NCBI GenBank assembly: GCA_019426215.1
Contig: CM033391.1
Coordinates: forward strand, 9,102,708-9,166,707
Reading direction: 5' to 3'
Source of the DNA: Buddleja alternifolia
Taxonomy: Eukaryota > Streptophyta > Magnoliopsida > Lamiales > Scrophulariaceae
Length of the DNA: 64,000 nt
Part shown: piece after piece, positions 37,101 through 50,029 of the stretch
Numbering within the stretch: position 1 is the first letter of the stretch
Layout of the letters: every line of letters starts with the position of its first letter
The notes under the pieces: generated by a model
Seen by the model: only the letters and a program-made list of their open reading frames with translations
Told to the model about the DNA's origin: nothing
Databases searched by the model: none
Position numbers and translations under genes: made by a program

Positions 37101-40100
37101 TGTTGCTCGTGAGAAAAAGTTTGGTTCACAGGTGTGCTCTCTCATCTTATGACTTTTTATAAAGGATGTTGAACTATGTATGCATACTTTTGTGAATGCA
37201 TTTTTGCCACTTCTAGTTACTTTTTTGACGAACTTGATATTTTCTTGAATTGCTGTTCTGTATCCCTTTTCTTATTTCAGGAACTTGTTGATAAATGACG
37301 TATTGTTAAAAGCTGTTATTTTTTTGTGGGATTCTGGAGTAGCTGTAGTGCGTATATGATAACAGCAAAGCTATTTCATGTTTATTCTGTTCCTGACATG
37401 TTGTGTAGTTAATGTAATTATGTAATCACACCCTTTAGGATACAGAGAGGTGCAGTTATTGGCCCAGACATAAATATTTGATCATTTTATTATGCTTATA
37501 TGTATCATTGTAGCTTTTGCTGTTGACAGTTTACTGTGGGATGTAATTCTGTTAAGATGGAAATTTTAGAATGCACTTTCTGTATTATTTCTGGATAGAT
37601 ATATCTTTATAAGAAAAGTTAACAGATAATCTCATGAAGTAGATGGCCCAAATTGCCGTCCAGATAAGAGTTAGAGAATTTGGAATATCCACCATTTTAT
37701 CTGAAATATTCAATGCGAGAGAGTCGAGAAAAATATATATGGGCTTTTATGACGTGTTAAGTGTGAAATTGTTTGTAGACAGCTGCCTAGGTCATGTGAG
37801 CCGTTGTGAAATATTCTAGTTAGGTAAAACATAGGTGGAAGAAGCTAAATTGTCATCTGGTTGATAAAGATAGATGCGTCCCTCATGGGATGGCATGAGA
37901 TGCAACCAAAACTAGATTGTGACCTGGGCTCTGTGGATTGTGAAACATCATGGAAATTTCATAGTTTTGTTGTATTCTCTACAATGTTCTTTGAATGATA
38001 TATGATTAATTGGCTCAGAAGTAAGTGAAGAAGGAAAACACAGAACAAGGCCACATTAACTTTTCAAGGATAAAAGATCGGATAAAACACCAAAGTAGCT
38101 GCAATATCACTATTCTGATCGTTTTTTCAGAATGGATCAAAGTTACACTGGTTTTTATGGTATAATACTACAGAATGCAATCCCTTCCTGGCCATGAATA
38201 GTTAAAGTAGGTGAAAAATAAGGAAAACTGACCCCACCACGTGTTTTCCTTAAACGCTTTATGATGGTGATGGTGGTAAACTTCTATTTTGCTGGCATAA
38301 GTTTTATGTATTTACTGCATACCTTTTCTCAATTTAGTCACTCTTTCGCTTCTATTTGTTATTAAATTGTTTATTTATATTTGAAATGCTGTGTAATTTA
38401 AACATTTATTTCCATCAGAAACTTGGCAGCTTCATGGAGATGCTATTTGGTGGCCGATATGTCCTTCTGATGATGTCTATCTTTTCAATTTATTGTGGTT
38501 TGATCTACAATGAATTCTTTTCCGTTCCTTTTCACATATTTGGTAGCTCTGCCTACAAATGCCGGGATGCCACATGCAGGTATGAATCAGTACCTTCTCT
38601 TGGTCATTCAAGTGACGTGTTCCGTGAGAATATGCTTGGAGTTAAATTATTCCATGTTACGGGTCCCTTCTTTAGTTCCACCTATCCGGACAGAGTATAA
38701 TGTAAGTAAATGAAAGAAGAAAAAGGGGAAATAAATAATTTGAACAGAGATTTATAAAATGAAAGATGGGTAAGGGCTAAAAAAGGAAACTTGGAAAGCA
38801 GAAGGCCACCCAAGTTGTTATTTAGTGTTGTTGAATGTGACAGCTTAATGACTGGGGTTAGGGCTCATTAACAGTGCATAAGTTTCATTAAACAGTTTGA
38901 ATAATGATATGAACTACTGGAGCTATACATCTACCATTTTCATTTCTTATAGCCCTGAAGTCTTGTGCTTATTCAGTATCTAGCTTACACATTAAAGTTG
39001 TTTAATTTCTATGTGAGATTGTGAAGTTCATCTTGATTAATTTAGTCAAGCGATCTTTGTCCAGGTACTTGGCCACTTTGAGCGCATTGTTCTATTCTTG
39101 AAATGTACATGATTACGATAATATCCTTTGTATATTACAATCTTTTGGTCCAATTTAGGCTACAAGCACAGTTTATGTACATAAATCAGATTACATGGAA
39201 AAAATCTTTTAGAAAATTGCAATATTGGTCCCATCTGTTGGAGCCTATTGCAATTATAGTCTCATAGTTTTCAAAGTTTTAAAAATAGTTCCACGCGGTT
39301 CTTTTTTTTCCTGCAATTTTGGTCTTATCTGTTAAATGCGGATGGAATTTCACGCGTGGAGTGCATTCGCCGTTAAATTGAATACTGTTCACGTGCAACG
39401 CATGTGACCAAACTAACAATTTCTGTCCATTTTTTTTAACTGTTAGGACTAAAAATACCAAAAAAAAGAAGTCATATGGGACTAATTTTGCAAGTTTGTA
39501 AACTATGAAACTAAAAATGCAAGGGCCCCTATCCCATGAGATTAATGCTGCAATTTTCCTGAACTTTTATTACAAGCTCATCTTGCTAGTATATAACTGA
39601 ATACATTATGTCCTTTTTCTTACTAACCATGAGCAAGTAAGGTGAATGAAGCTTATAAGTCCTAAATGTTTAAGATCTGAGTTTGAGTCAATTTATATAC
39701 TGCATTATTCAGTGGGATATTCCCTTAGCTCTCTTTTTTTCTTTCTTCTTGTGATATATAGTAATAATTAGGTTTGACCTCTTTTACTGTAGTTATATAT
39801 AGCTCATAATGTTGCTCTTTTTTGTCACCTTAATAGCGATGCTCGTATAGTTGGTTTAGTCAAATCTGGAGAAACGTATCCATTTGGTGTTGATCCGAGT
39901 TGGCGGGGAAGTCGTTCTGAGCTGCCTTTTTTGAATTCTCTCAAGATGAAAATGTCTATTCTGCTGGGTATCACACAGATGAATCTAGGCATTGTACTTA
40001 GTTATTTCAATGCACGCTACTTCAGCAACTCACTTGATATCAAGTATGCTCTTTATTCTTTTCTCAAGTTTCTAATTTTTTTAGCATCCCTTGCACGCAC

Positions 40101-42789
40101 TCAATCTTTTACTTTGTTCCAGGTATCAGTTTGTGCCACAGATTATCTTCCTTAATAGCCTTTTTGGATATCTTTCTCTTCTCATCATTATGAAATGGTG
40201 TACTGGTTCTCAAGCAGACCTCTATCATGTGATGATTTACATGTTCTTAAGTCCTTTCGAAGATTTGGGCGAAAATCAGCTGTTCAGGGGTCAGGGTGTA
40301 CTTCAGGTAAGATCGTTATCAAAACTTGTTGTAATTATGCATATATGTATATAAGTAAATTGAGTATCAAGTTTTTGTTTGCAGGTTATATTACTGCTTC
40401 TAGCTGTTATTGCTGTTCCGTGGATGCTCTTTCCTAAACCTTTTATTTTAAAGAAACTTCATACTGAGGTACCATTGATATACTTTCGTTCTGTTCTTGC
40501 CCTCCGAAATGCTTTACATACATTTCTTTTATTTTATCTGTCCTCGAAAATGGTGAAAACTATTCCTTTATACTGAAACATGTAACCCCTTTCTATTACC
40601 CTTTGAAGATGTGCTTCCCTTCCTTCCATTAAGAAATTTTCCGACATAACACTTTCTCTCCCCTCTTTTACATCTACGCAGTTCATCTTTTTGTTTTTGC
40701 CTCCAAACTGAACGCCTTCTATTTATGTCTCAGAAGTTAATTTAAAGTGCTTAGTTGTACTTGTTTGCCTCATGATTGTCCATAGGTGAAGCATGTTGTC
40801 AATAGGTATATCTTATTAGTTGTACTTGTTTGCCTCATGATTTTCCATAGCTGAAGCATGTTGTCAATAGGTGTTTCTTATATATCTCGTACATTCATCG
40901 TGGAAAATAGTTTGAAGTGCTTAGTTGGACTTGTTTGCCTCATGATTGTTCGTAGCTGCAGCAAGTTAACACGATCATCTTTTTTTTTTTTTTAAATGTT
41001 TTTTTTGCCTTCTACTTTTGTCTCAGAAAGTCATTTATTAGTTTTCCTTATGAGTATTTGCAGCAATGAGAAGGAAAAACCTTACCTATTTTGTTTCTTT
41101 TACCCTTTGAAAATATTTTCCTTTCCTTCAGTAAGAACCTCCATAGGTTCATTTTCTCCTCTTTGACATTTATGTATTGCATGTATTTGGCTCTTCCACT
41201 GAACTGGAAAGCCATCTGTGTTTGTCTCAGAAAGTAATTTAAATTGTTCTTAGATAAAGTTAGTCGAGAACATGTGTTTAAGCATGTGCTTAACTTCCTA
41301 TTCCCAACTATGATCTTTTATATAAATTGGAACTTTTAGATAATTACCTCAAAATGGGAACAGCCTGTTTCTTCTTGAATTTGCAGCCCACGTGTTTTCT
41401 TCTAAAACTGAATTTACAGTACATAGTCTATAAGTTTCCAGATAACCAGTATCTTGGTTCTAACAAAAGAAAAGAAAATTGGATATGCAGTTTCATGTAA
41501 TGGATCTCAATATTTTTCGATTGTGTGAGCCTAGTTTTCAGTGGTTTCTAACAGCTAAAGGAGTAACGATAAAATGAAGTGCTCAAGTCTTGTAAGTTGT
41601 AACTTTGAATCAATGATTAACTTTGCCATTTCCCTGTGCATATCTAAGAGATTTCAAGGCCGGACATATGGTATTCTTGGAACCTCGGACATGTATAATG
41701 ACGAGGAGCCTCGTTCTGCAAGACAACCACACCACGAGGAGTTCAATTTTAGTGAGGTTTTTGTGCATCAAATGATACACTCCATTGAGTTTGTGTTGGG
41801 TGCAGTTTCTAATACTGCATCATATCTCCGGCTGTGGGCTTTGAGGTATGAGCAGATCAGACATGGACTTGTTTAAGTGTCATTCTGACTTAGTTTGTAT
41901 TGTAATTGTTATCCTCGTGTCATTACAGTTTGGCTCACTCGGAATTATCAACTGTTTTTTACGAAAAAGTTCTCCTTCTCGCCTGGGGGTAAGTTTTTGC
42001 ACCGACATGCACACTTATGCTCCTTTTACCTTTCGGATTTAATTTATGTTAATGACCTATCGACTCTTGCATAGTGCATAAGCTCTACTTGCAAATTGAT
42101 TTGGGATAATTACATTCACACCCCCTCATCACCCCCTCACTTATTGGGCAATTACCAGGAGTGCTCTAAAGTTTTGTAAATAACCAAGACACCCCTAATC
42201 ATGATAACTCAAAACATGAGATGAAATTGTTATTTGCTTTTACTGACAAAGGGTGAAATAATGTGCTTTTACTGACAGGCTAGCTAATTTTCCAAACCAT
42301 GGGGTGTTATTCGTAATTAGTCTCACGGAAGGGAGGTGTCTATGTAATTTAACTAAATTATTTTTGATTTTCTACTGTTGCATTTATATCAGCTGTTCTA
42401 GTGATTGTTTCTGTTTTTGCAAGTTAAATTGACAGGTAAAATGAAATAGACCATAAAATCGTAAATGTTGTACATGCATATTCGATTACTAATAAGCTGC
42501 AAGCTCTGCACTAAACTAAATATAAGGTTTTCTGTCTTGAGGGCTAAATCTCTTACTTATGCCTTCCCGTTTGGATCAATGCAGGTATGACAATCTTATA
42601 ATACGTTTAATAGGTCTGGCAGTTTTCGCTTTTGCAACGGCATTTATACTACTTATGATGGAGACTCTTAGTGCTTTCCTCCACGCTTTGCGTCTCCATT
42701 GGGTCGAATTTCAAAATAAATTCTACAGTGGCGATGGTTACAAGTTCCGGCCCTTTTCTTTTGCTGCATTAAATGATGACGAAGATTAG
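27898..42789 (+). CDS. VHA-a1: V-type proton ATPase subunit a, VHA-a1 type (18 exons, 823 aa)
   Basis: Membrane subunit of the vacuolar-type H+-ATPase that forms the proton half-channels with the c ring; the Arabidopsis a1 form works in the trans-Golgi/early endosome. Exons: 27898-28038, 28777-28821, 31099-31233, 31347-31454, 32344-32457, 32550-32723, 32978-33115, 33632-33739, 33837-33944, 34041-34189, 36978-37131, 38419-38579, 39837-40043, 40123-40306, 40385-40468, 41649-41845, 41929-41988, 42585-42789; all are GT-AG and in phase, total 2472 nt. Residues 1 to about 405 are the cytosolic arm (start [20 protein letters not shown]). From about 415 on are the membrane spans ([20 protein letters not shown] first). 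The motif YLRLWAL (729-735) holds the essential arginine R731. The whole length follows Arabidopsis VHA-a1 (817 aa) closely, including LGEGW-type and [12 protein letters not shown] segments, which favours a1 over the vacuolar a2/a3 forms. Introns 2, 10, 11, 12 and 15 exceed 1 kb and hold transposons or repeats. Confidence 0.95.
29780..29840. repeat. ~29-bp tandem duplication in VHA-a1 intron 2
   Basis: CCTTTGAGCCTGTTTCAGCAAGTCTATG occurs twice head to tail, separated by one base, within the 2277-bp intron 2 (28822-31098). The rest of this intron shows no recognisable element. Confidence 0.8.
34602..35185. mobile_element. hAT-type MITE in VHA-a1 intron 10, 584 bp
   Basis: Ends TAGGGATGGCAATGGGGC and its inverse, with inner arms rich in GCGGGT and ACCCGC. 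The flanks CTCCTCCT (34594-34601) and CTCCTGTC (35186-35193) match at 6 of 8 bases, an aged 8-bp target duplication. There is no transposase. It accounts for part of the 2.8-kb intron 10 (34190-36977). Confidence 0.75.
35194..36977. other. Remaining part of VHA-a1 intron 10
   Basis: About 1.8 kb of intron sequence with short open frames (such as 35260, 35484 and 35921 on +) that lack known domains. I see no second gene or bounded transposon. Confidence 0.45.
39212..39559. mobile_element. MITE in VHA-a1 intron 12, ~348 bp
   Basis: Left end GAAAATTGCAATATTGGTCC and right end (inverted) GAAAATTGCAGCATTAATCT, with imperfect inverted arms containing TCATAGTTT-CAAA, AGTCCCA or GGTCTTA and a CACGTG-like centre. 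The style matches Mutator-like MITEs. The flanking sequences CTTTTA are similar, but no clean 9-bp duplication remains. Confidence 0.6.
40745..40965. repeat. Three-copy ~70-bp repeat in VHA-a1 intron 15
   Basis: TTAGTTGTACTTGTTTGCCTCATGATT followed by GTAG or ATAG and TGAAGCATGTTGTCAATAGGT is present at about 40750 and 40816, and a diverged third copy at about 40920. Upstream and downstream are further imperfect echoes (TTTGCCTCCAAACTG, TGTCTCAGAAAGT at about 40695, 41005 and 41200), so most of intron 15 (40469-41648) may derive from local duplication. Confidence 0.7.
42103..42352. mobile_element. MITE family copy A, VHA-a1 intron 17
   Basis: About 250 bp from GGGATAATTACATTCACACC to TCTATGTAATTTAAC. 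It shares the order CCCCTCACTTATTGGG, AATTACCA, AAGACACCCCT, CTTTTACTGACA and GTAATTAGTCTCACG with the copies at 58484 and 59404, in the same orientation as 58484. Its target duplication is no longer clear. Confidence 0.7.
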
Positions 42790-44049
42790 TATCTTGTTTT
42801 CGAAATTTTGGAAGGTAATAGCACGGAAGATGATATTTTTTGCATAGTTGAGCTGACTAGAAATCTTTTACTTGTCTTTTAAGATGATACTGGTTCATTA
42901 GAGTTGCATACTGTAAATCCTGGCTGAAAACGAGTATTAATCCTTAGAGTTCCTCTCTGTGCAAAAGAAGAATTAGGATCGAGTTGTTGTAAAGAGGGAC
43001 CCCTTATAAGTTATACCTATAGCATATTTCCCTTTTTTTTTTTTTGCCATTTTTTTCATTTTGGGAAGGCATATTTATTAAATCTTTACACGCGAAATGT
43101 TGTTCAAATGTTTAGATTATGTTTACATGATTCTTTTTGTAATAACTAGAACTCTCGAACCCTAAATTTATAAGATTTTGGATTCAAGATCCATGATGAA
43201 TATATACGCTAGTTTAATTTCGTACTGAAGTAGGTTTTTTTATTATGACATTTGATATTCATAATCTTCAAGATTTCGCTAGTTTCTAATTATTTAATTT
43301 GGATATTTACCCAATTGGATCGAAATTTATTAGATTCTAATTGTTCGGCTATTGAGGCTTACAGTTTACGGGCAAAAATGTACTTTTGGTCCTACATGAT
43401 AGGGGTGCTTTTAGCATACAGATTTTGTTTCTTGTGCATCAGGTCTTCCAATTATATACATATGGGCTTGAACATTGTAAAATATAACCACTTTAATTAC
43501 TAGAATAAAGATGTGCAATCTAATTTTGGCTCGCATATGTAGATAGTTTGGTCGAACAATGTTAAAATTCTTCTTGTCATTTCAGTGGACTGGTTTAATT
43601 CTTATTTAGTTCCTGCAGTTGACAATTCAACCTCAGTTGTTTGCCTTTTTAACTGCACGAGCCCAAACAAAAACTCGGGACCTAATGAGTACAATTTGAG
43701 GGTTTTTATATTTTTATTTACAATATAATTCGATTAATAGTGATATTATATCATAAAATTATAATGTCTTAAATTTACCATAATATTATTATAAATGATA
43801 GTACTACTAAATTTATTTAAAAATATACATACGAATCATATTAGTTCTAATGCCACAGATACCACTTTACTCGTGTCCGAACTCGAATATGCTTGCCCAT
43901 AAATGAGTTGGGTCAACGTTTGTGCCTAAATCTATAAGCCTAAATCTATATGCCTAATGTATATCAAATCTGAGCTCAAATTTTTAATCAATTTTAAATT
44001 CAAGTCCAAATACTTATAAAGCCAAATTCGAATTCGACTCCTATCGTTT
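42790..44049. other. VHA-a1 3' UTR and spacer
   Basis: The first few hundred bases after the VHA-a1 stop probably form the 3' UTR. No clear AATAAA was picked out. Beyond about 43100 the sequence is AT-rich spacer without a gene; the open frame 43252-43503 has no recognisable domain. Confidence 0.45.
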
Positions 44050-44443
44050 GTACCTTATTCGCAAATTTATTGGTAAAGAAGAGTTTGAGACATCCAAATA
44101 TGAATACTTGCAGAGGATTGGATCTGACCATTCACCACTTTTACCCACTCTTTCTACCAATCAGAGGCGGCGTCCCATTTTAGATTGCAGATGGCTTGGT
44201 TCATCAACCCGACTTTCACGGACCTAATCAGAGGGTCGTGGACTGACACTTGGGATCACAACATTAATGAGCAACTATCAAAGGTTAGAGTCTTAGAGAA
44301 AGGGCAAGTGTTTGGAAATATCTTTAAAGGGAAACGGGAACTTACAACCAGAATTGCAGGGATCCAACAAGCGCAGAGCATACGGTTTTGTAAGTATCTT
44401 TAGAAACTCAATAAGATGCTCCTAAGCCAATATTATGAGACGC
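44050..44443 (+). pseudogene. LINE ORF2 remnant, endonuclease end and linker
   Basis: The translation contains LQRIGSDHSPLLPTL, the conserved SDHSPL end of the AP-like endonuclease, then (in another frame) FTDLIRGSWTDTWDH and LLSQYYETL, the linker before the reverse transcriptase. The coding sequence stops at the Copia LTR border at 44443 and continues at 53513. Confidence 0.75.
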
Positions 44444-46077
44444 TGTTGGTTTTTTACATATAAAACGCAACGGAAAAGGTTAAATCCCATGGTGGTTCAT
44501 CTCCGATTTCATGTATTCAAGTCATGATAAAGAACGTGTACCTTTCTTCGTATTATTGGAACAGAGCCAACATTTGATCCCTTTTTCCAAGTAGCGAAAC
44601 AGACATTGCCTCTAAATCATCACCACGCCAGAATTGAGAGCGAAAATCATTCTTTTTCTTCCCCTATGGACGGCTAGAGAGAGAGAGAGAGAGGTGGAAT
44701 TCTTTGACTTGGAGAAAAAGACAATAATCAGGCTAGGGTTAATTATTTCCACGTAGTAGTATTTACACTACACAAGAAAATAATTAAACCTAATTAACTA
44801 AGCCTTCAGGCGTCCTTAGTGGACGCCTACTTGGGCAATTTTAAGCCCTCGGGCTTTAGTCCATGTTTGTGGTTTAATTTAATAATTTAATTAATATTAT
44901 TTATCCAATAAATAAATTATTTAAATAACTAATTAATCCAAGTTAATTCTATAATTAATTTCATAAAGAAATTAACTAACACATTAACTTAATTAATTAA
45001 TAAGATCATCTAATGATTTAATTAATTAATTAATTGTGATATCAAATACCGAAAAATCTCTCAAGTCTCATTCCATAATTTTTCCTTTGCAATTCCTTTA
45101 AGCGCAACTCTTTAGGTTCGTCTCAAAACGCAGTTAGGAGGAAGCCAAAAGGATGTGGGTAACACCTAGCCAGTCTCGTGGCCCATATCCTTTTCCAATT
45201 GAAAATGAATGAATAGAATCATTACAAACCTTTCACGCTGTGAATACCGCACGAGTATAAACCCTTTATTCTTATATCCCAGTCAAGTGAGAGTCATGGT
45301 TCAGTCAAACTCATAGGACTTGACCATATGCTTAGCTCATAATGAATCGAGGTCATTGAGTATACTTTTATGTCTAACATAAGTATCTCCATTGCTTTGG
45401 CCAAATACTTCGACCTCACCCATTCATGACGGCATAGGATATATTGCTCATTCACTTATGAGAGAATAAATTTCATTTTGCTAATCAGTTAAGATTGCTA
45501 CTTGCACATCAAGCCGCACTTCGAGGTGGACCCCATCAACGGGTGAATTGGATCTAACTATTCTAATGACAGACTTGATGTCACAAGTACATCTTCAATG
45601 TGATTACTCAGGTCTAAGGTTCACGCGTAATTATCACAACTTATCAGTTTTGTCATTGACTGTTATTGAGTGAAAATCCATGTGACATAACTGATGCGAG
45701 CCGTGTTCGAACTCATCAGTCTCACTGATGTCTATGACATAAGTTCCCACTAACATACTCATAGTGTTCGATTGGCACTTCCCTGTCAAAACTTATATCA
45801 TACAAGTCTCTATCTAATAATGATGTCCAGTCACTATTCTTTTTGACTTGCGAACCAATTTAGATATTAAGGATCAAACTTTTCTAGTGCCATTCTCCCT
45901 AACCCATAGGGAGTAGAAGGTTCGCCTTATTATCAAGGACTATACGGTGTTTATGAAACCTTACAAATGCCTATAAGAAACAACATAAAATGCCTTTTAT
46001 TAATATAAGATTGTTTAGTTACAATTTAATGCCCTATAATTGTATCCTCTATGTCATTTGAGGGCATAACACTAACA
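44444..46077 (-). repeat. 3' LTR of the Copia element (1634 bp)
   Basis: On the minus strand it starts TGTTAGTGTTATGCCC and ends CCAACA, TG...CA ends. It matches 51883-53512 over its length with scattered substitutions and small indels (roughly 94-96% by eye). It holds a GA microsatellite at about 44676-44692 and a long AT-rich stretch with TTAATTAA repeats at about 44870-45040. Confidence 0.9.
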
Positions 46078-46092
46078 ATCTCCCACTTGCAC
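46078..46092 (-). other. Polypurine tract of the Copia element
   Basis: Directly inside the 3' LTR the minus strand reads GCAAGTGGGAGAT before TGTTAG. Plus-strand DNA synthesis starts at such a purine run in LTR elements. Confidence 0.8.
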
Positions 46093-46365
46093 TCAATGCC
46101 ATTTGCTATGGTATTTTGTACCCATCTTTTCAAGATGTCTTTCTAGCACTGTCTGTGCCAATGGCTTGGTCAATGGGTCAGTGACATTGTCCATTAAGGC
46201 TATTTTCTGTACAACTATTTCTCCTCTGGCAACGATCTCTTTTATGATGTGATATCTTGTCTCTATGTGTTTGGACTTGTTGTGAGACCTTGGTTCCTTT
46301 GCCTGCGCTATTGCTCCAATATTGTCACAATAAAGTGGGAACGAGAGCTCCACGCTTGGAACCAC
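46085..46365 (-). pseudogene. Copia RNase H C-terminal piece
   Basis: The 90-residue frame includes CDNIGAIAQAKEP, HIETRYHIIKEIVARGE and DPLTKPL, the conserved end of Copia RNase H that closes the polyprotein. It lies 15 bp or less from the polypurine tract, as expected. It is separated from the reverse transcriptase by stop codons near 46365-46556. Confidence 0.85.
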
Positions 46366-46555
46366 TTGAAGTTCTCCAAGAAACTTCCTTAGCCAAACAG
46401 CTTCTTTAGGCAGCTACGTATTCAGTCTCTGTGGTGGAATCCACGGTTGTGTTTTGCTTGGAACTTTTCCAAGTCACCGCCCCACCATTGAGGGTGGATA
46501 TGAACCCTGAGGTGAATTTTCGGTCATCAACATCTGATTGGAAATCCGATATGTT

Positions 46556-47545
46556 TTAACCGTCCACTCTTAGGTCACCACTCCCATAAATGAGAATCAT
46601 ATCCTTAGTTCTCTTCAGATACTTTAGGATATTTTTCACAGCTATCCAATGTTCCTTGCCTGGATTTGCTTGAAGTCGACTAACAACACTTACTGCGTAA
46701 GCAATGTCAGGTCTAGTACATAGCATCGCGTACATCAGGCTACCCACTGCAGATGCATAGGGTACAGTGCTCATCTCTTTTCTATCTTCCTCACTTTGAG
46801 GACAAATAGTTTTTGAGAAATGTACCCCGTGCGTCATTAGCAGGAACTCTTTCTTAAAATCCTCCATCCTAAATCTTTTCAGGACCTTTTCTAAGTAAAG
46901 GGCTTGAGAGAGCCTTATCATTCTATTTGTTTGTTCTTCATAGATTCGAATCCTTGGAATGTAAGTAGTTTCTCCCAAGTCTTTCACGGAGAAAGTACTC
47001 GAAAGCCATTTTTTAACAGTAGTGAGCATTCTTATATCATTTCCTATAAGTAATATGTCATCTATATACAGCACAAGGAATGATATTTTGCTCCCACTAA
47101 CCTTCTTTTATACACATGACTCATCTTCGTTTTTGATGAAGTCAAATCCTTTGACTGCCTCATCAAATCGTAGATTCCAGCTACGAGATGATTGCTTGAG
47201 TCCATAAACGGATCTTTCAAGCTTGCACACCTTATGGATACCATTCTCGGATACAAAACCTTTAGGCTGTTCCATATAGATATCCTCTTCTAGGAATCCA
47301 TTCAGAAAAGTAGTTTTGACATCATTTTCCATATCTCATAGTCAAGGTGAGCTGCTATTGCAAGTAGAATTCTTATAGACTTTATCATAGCTACTGGAGA
47401 AAAGGTTTCTTGGTAATCAATTCCTTCCTTTTGACTATACCCTTTTGCCACTAGCCTGACTTTGTAGGTGTCAACCTTGCCATCAACACCAAACTATTTT
47501 TTGTAAATCCATTTGCACCCAATTGGTACAATACCATCAGGCCTA
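46556..47545 (-). pseudogene. Copia reverse transcriptase, interrupted
   Basis: From 47545 down, the translation gives [31 protein letters not shown], the leader of a Copia reverse transcriptase. [41 protein letters not shown] and YIDDILLIGND follow, the last holding the catalytic DD pair (near 47065). LMYAMLCTRPDIAYAVSVVSR and WIAVKNILKYLKRTKD complete the domain. Stops and frameshifts at several points (such as about 47108 and 47332) mean that no active enzyme can be made. Confidence 0.85.
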
Positions 47546-47556
47546 TCTACAAGTGT

Positions 47557-48720
47557 CTAGACTTGGTTTGAATAAATTAAGTCTATTTCTGTTTGCATAG
47601 CTTCACGCCATCTTGCAGCATCCACATCCACCATCGCTTGATCATATGTGGAGGGATCATCTCCATGACCCTCCTCTAATACAGAATGGAGACTTAGCTC
47701 CCTCTGCAGTAGATACCCATACCTCTCAGGCGGTTGAGGTACCCTATTTGATCTTCGCGGTTGTGGTTTTGTTATAGAAGGTTCGGTTCTTACTTTCTTT
47801 GTAGATGTATCCAATGGAGTTTCATTTTGTTCTTCAAGAAGAACCTTTCTGCCCGCTCCACCTTCTTGAATGAACTCATCTTCAAGAAAATGGGCTTGAA
47901 AAGCTACAATGATCCTTTGATCATCATGCAGGTAAAAGAGGTATCCCATGGAATCCTCAGGATAACCAACGAAACGCCCTTTTAAGGATCTAGCCTCCAA
48001 CTTGTCTACTTTAGTCCTTTTGATATAAGCAGGACATCCCCAAATCTTGATGTGATTAAGACTTGGTTTCCTATATCTCCATATTTCATATGGGGTCTTA
48101 GGAACAGACTTGGATGAATATCTATTTAAGATATGTACAGCTGTAAGGAGCGCGTGACCCCACAGTGAAATGGGTAAGTCAGTGTAGCTGAGCATGGAGT
48201 GAACCATGTCCAACAAAGTTTGATTCCTTCGCTCGGCTACTCCATTCAACTGTGGTGTCGTTGGAGATGTGAGCTGTAATATTATACCATTCTCTCTAAG
48301 GTATTCATCAAACTCCGCACTCATATAATCTCCTCCTCGGTCAGATGGAAGAGCCTTTATATATTGCCCAGTTTGATTTTCCACTAAAGCCTTGAATTCT
48401 TTGAATCTTTCAATGGATTCAAACTTATGCTTCATCAAGTACACTAGATCATATCTTGAATGGTCATCTATGAATGTGATGAAGTAAAGGAAACTTCCAC
48501 GAGCCATTTCTCCAAATGGTCCACAAACATCAGTATGCACTAAACCTAAGATTTGTGAGGCTCTTTCAAAAGTCTCGGATAAAGGGGATCTAGCCATTTT
48601 TCCCTTGAGACAAGATTCACAAGTAGGATAGAGATCTAATCCCAATGGACCTATTAGTCCATCTTTCTCCATTTTGTGAATTTTTTGCTCGCCGGCATGG
48701 CCTAGTCTAAGATGCTAAAT
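47557..48720 (-). pseudogene. Copia integrase, longest intact piece (371 codons plus upstream HH)
   Basis: Just upstream, [15 protein letters not shown] provides the HH pair of the zinc-binding domain, and CESCLKGK gives the CC pair. The catalytic core shows the D of VHTDVCGPF, the D of PSDRGGDY and the E of NGVAERRNQ, so the DDE residues remain. [11 protein letters not shown] and [16 protein letters not shown] follow, then a variable linker into the reverse transcriptase. It ends at a stop near 47557, so the polyprotein is broken here. Confidence 0.9.
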
Positions 48721-48838
48721 TAATCTTTGGTTAATTGCTTGCCTACCACATTTTCTTTGTATAGTATTTACAAAACATTCATTCTGGACATTAAGGTAGT
48801 ACAAACCATTCACTAAAGAAGCAAATCCTACTAATTTA

Positions 48839-50016
48839 TTACCATGTTGCAATGTTCGTCAATAAAACAAAAAGTATAACCATGCTAATGAGAATTGAAA
48901 CAATGTTCTTAAACCCATTGGGCAAAACCAAAACATTATCCAGAAATAGTAAATGTCTAGAATTCAAAAGCAATGAGGTAGATCCAATTCCAGTAGCCGC
49001 GACACTTTGCCCGCTGCCTAATCTTATCTTCACCTCATCACTGCCTAGCTTCCTTCCTCCCACCAGATCCTAATTCATATAACAAATGTGAGCACTAGCT
49101 CCAGAATCAAGAATCCAAGATGTGGAGAAAACGGTTATAGAACAATAAGTTTCATGAACATAAAGTTCCATACCTTATGCGCCATGGCCCATGTTTGGAC
49201 AATTCCTTCTCCAGTGGTCTAGCTCACCACAATGTAGGCATCTATCTGTCTTATTTGGCCCCTTATGCTTGCGAATCACAGGAGCTTTCCCTTTGCCCTT
49301 ATTGACACCATCCTGAGCTCCAAGCTCACTTAGCTGCTTATTAGTTTTCTTCTTCTTATTCTTAGCCTTTTTGGGCATAGAAGAGATAACTAGTGCAGTT
49401 TCCTTTCCCTTGGGCTTCGATTGAGATTGTGCAGTTGTTAATTTATTCAGTAGCCTTGCTAAGTTGCATTCAATCTCGTTACAACTGAAGTTCATGACAA
49501 ATTGGGAGAAGGAATCAGGAAGAGATTGCAAAACGAGATCCGCTTGAAGTTGTGGGTTCATTATAAAATCGAGAGCCTCCAGTCTCTCAATCCTCGCGAT
49601 CATCTTGAGGACATGATCCCCAATCTTTTCACCTTCTCTCATTTTGTCTCCGAAGAACTCTTTAGATATTTCATATCTATCAGTGCGGCTGTGCTCACCA
49701 TAGAGCTCGATCAAGTGTGCCAAGATAGCCCTCGCAGTGGTCATATTCTCGTGGGACCTTTGAAGCTCGTTTGTCATTGAGCCTAGCATGTACCCACGCA
49801 CTCGGATGTCATTCCTTACCCATTTTTCAAGAGACTGGACTTCTTACTCATTAGCACGTGTTCTGGCAGGTGGAGTAGGGATGTTTGTGTCCAACACATA
49901 TCCCAAAGACTCCATGTTGAGAACATTTTCTCAAGTTCCTTAGCCAGTCCACGTAGTTGGGTCCGGCCGGTAAGGATGTTCTTTCCGAGTAAAATGGAAA
50001 GTGGGTTGATAGTCAT
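48839..50016 (-). pseudogene. Copia gag and protease region, frame-shifted
   Basis: Gag begins at 50016 with MTINPLSILLG and shifts frame near 49960 and again before 49801. Its body (49175-49801) reads MTNELQRSHENMTTARAIL, a basic Lys-rich segment and the zinc knuckle CLHCGELDHWRRNCP (CCHC, near 49200-49245). The protease region follows: SWILDSGASAHIC (about 49110-49135), with the catalytic DSG, and LGSGQSVAATGIGS (about 49000). Stops separate the pieces. Confidence 0.85.
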
Positions 50017-50029
50017 TTTTGGTTGAGAG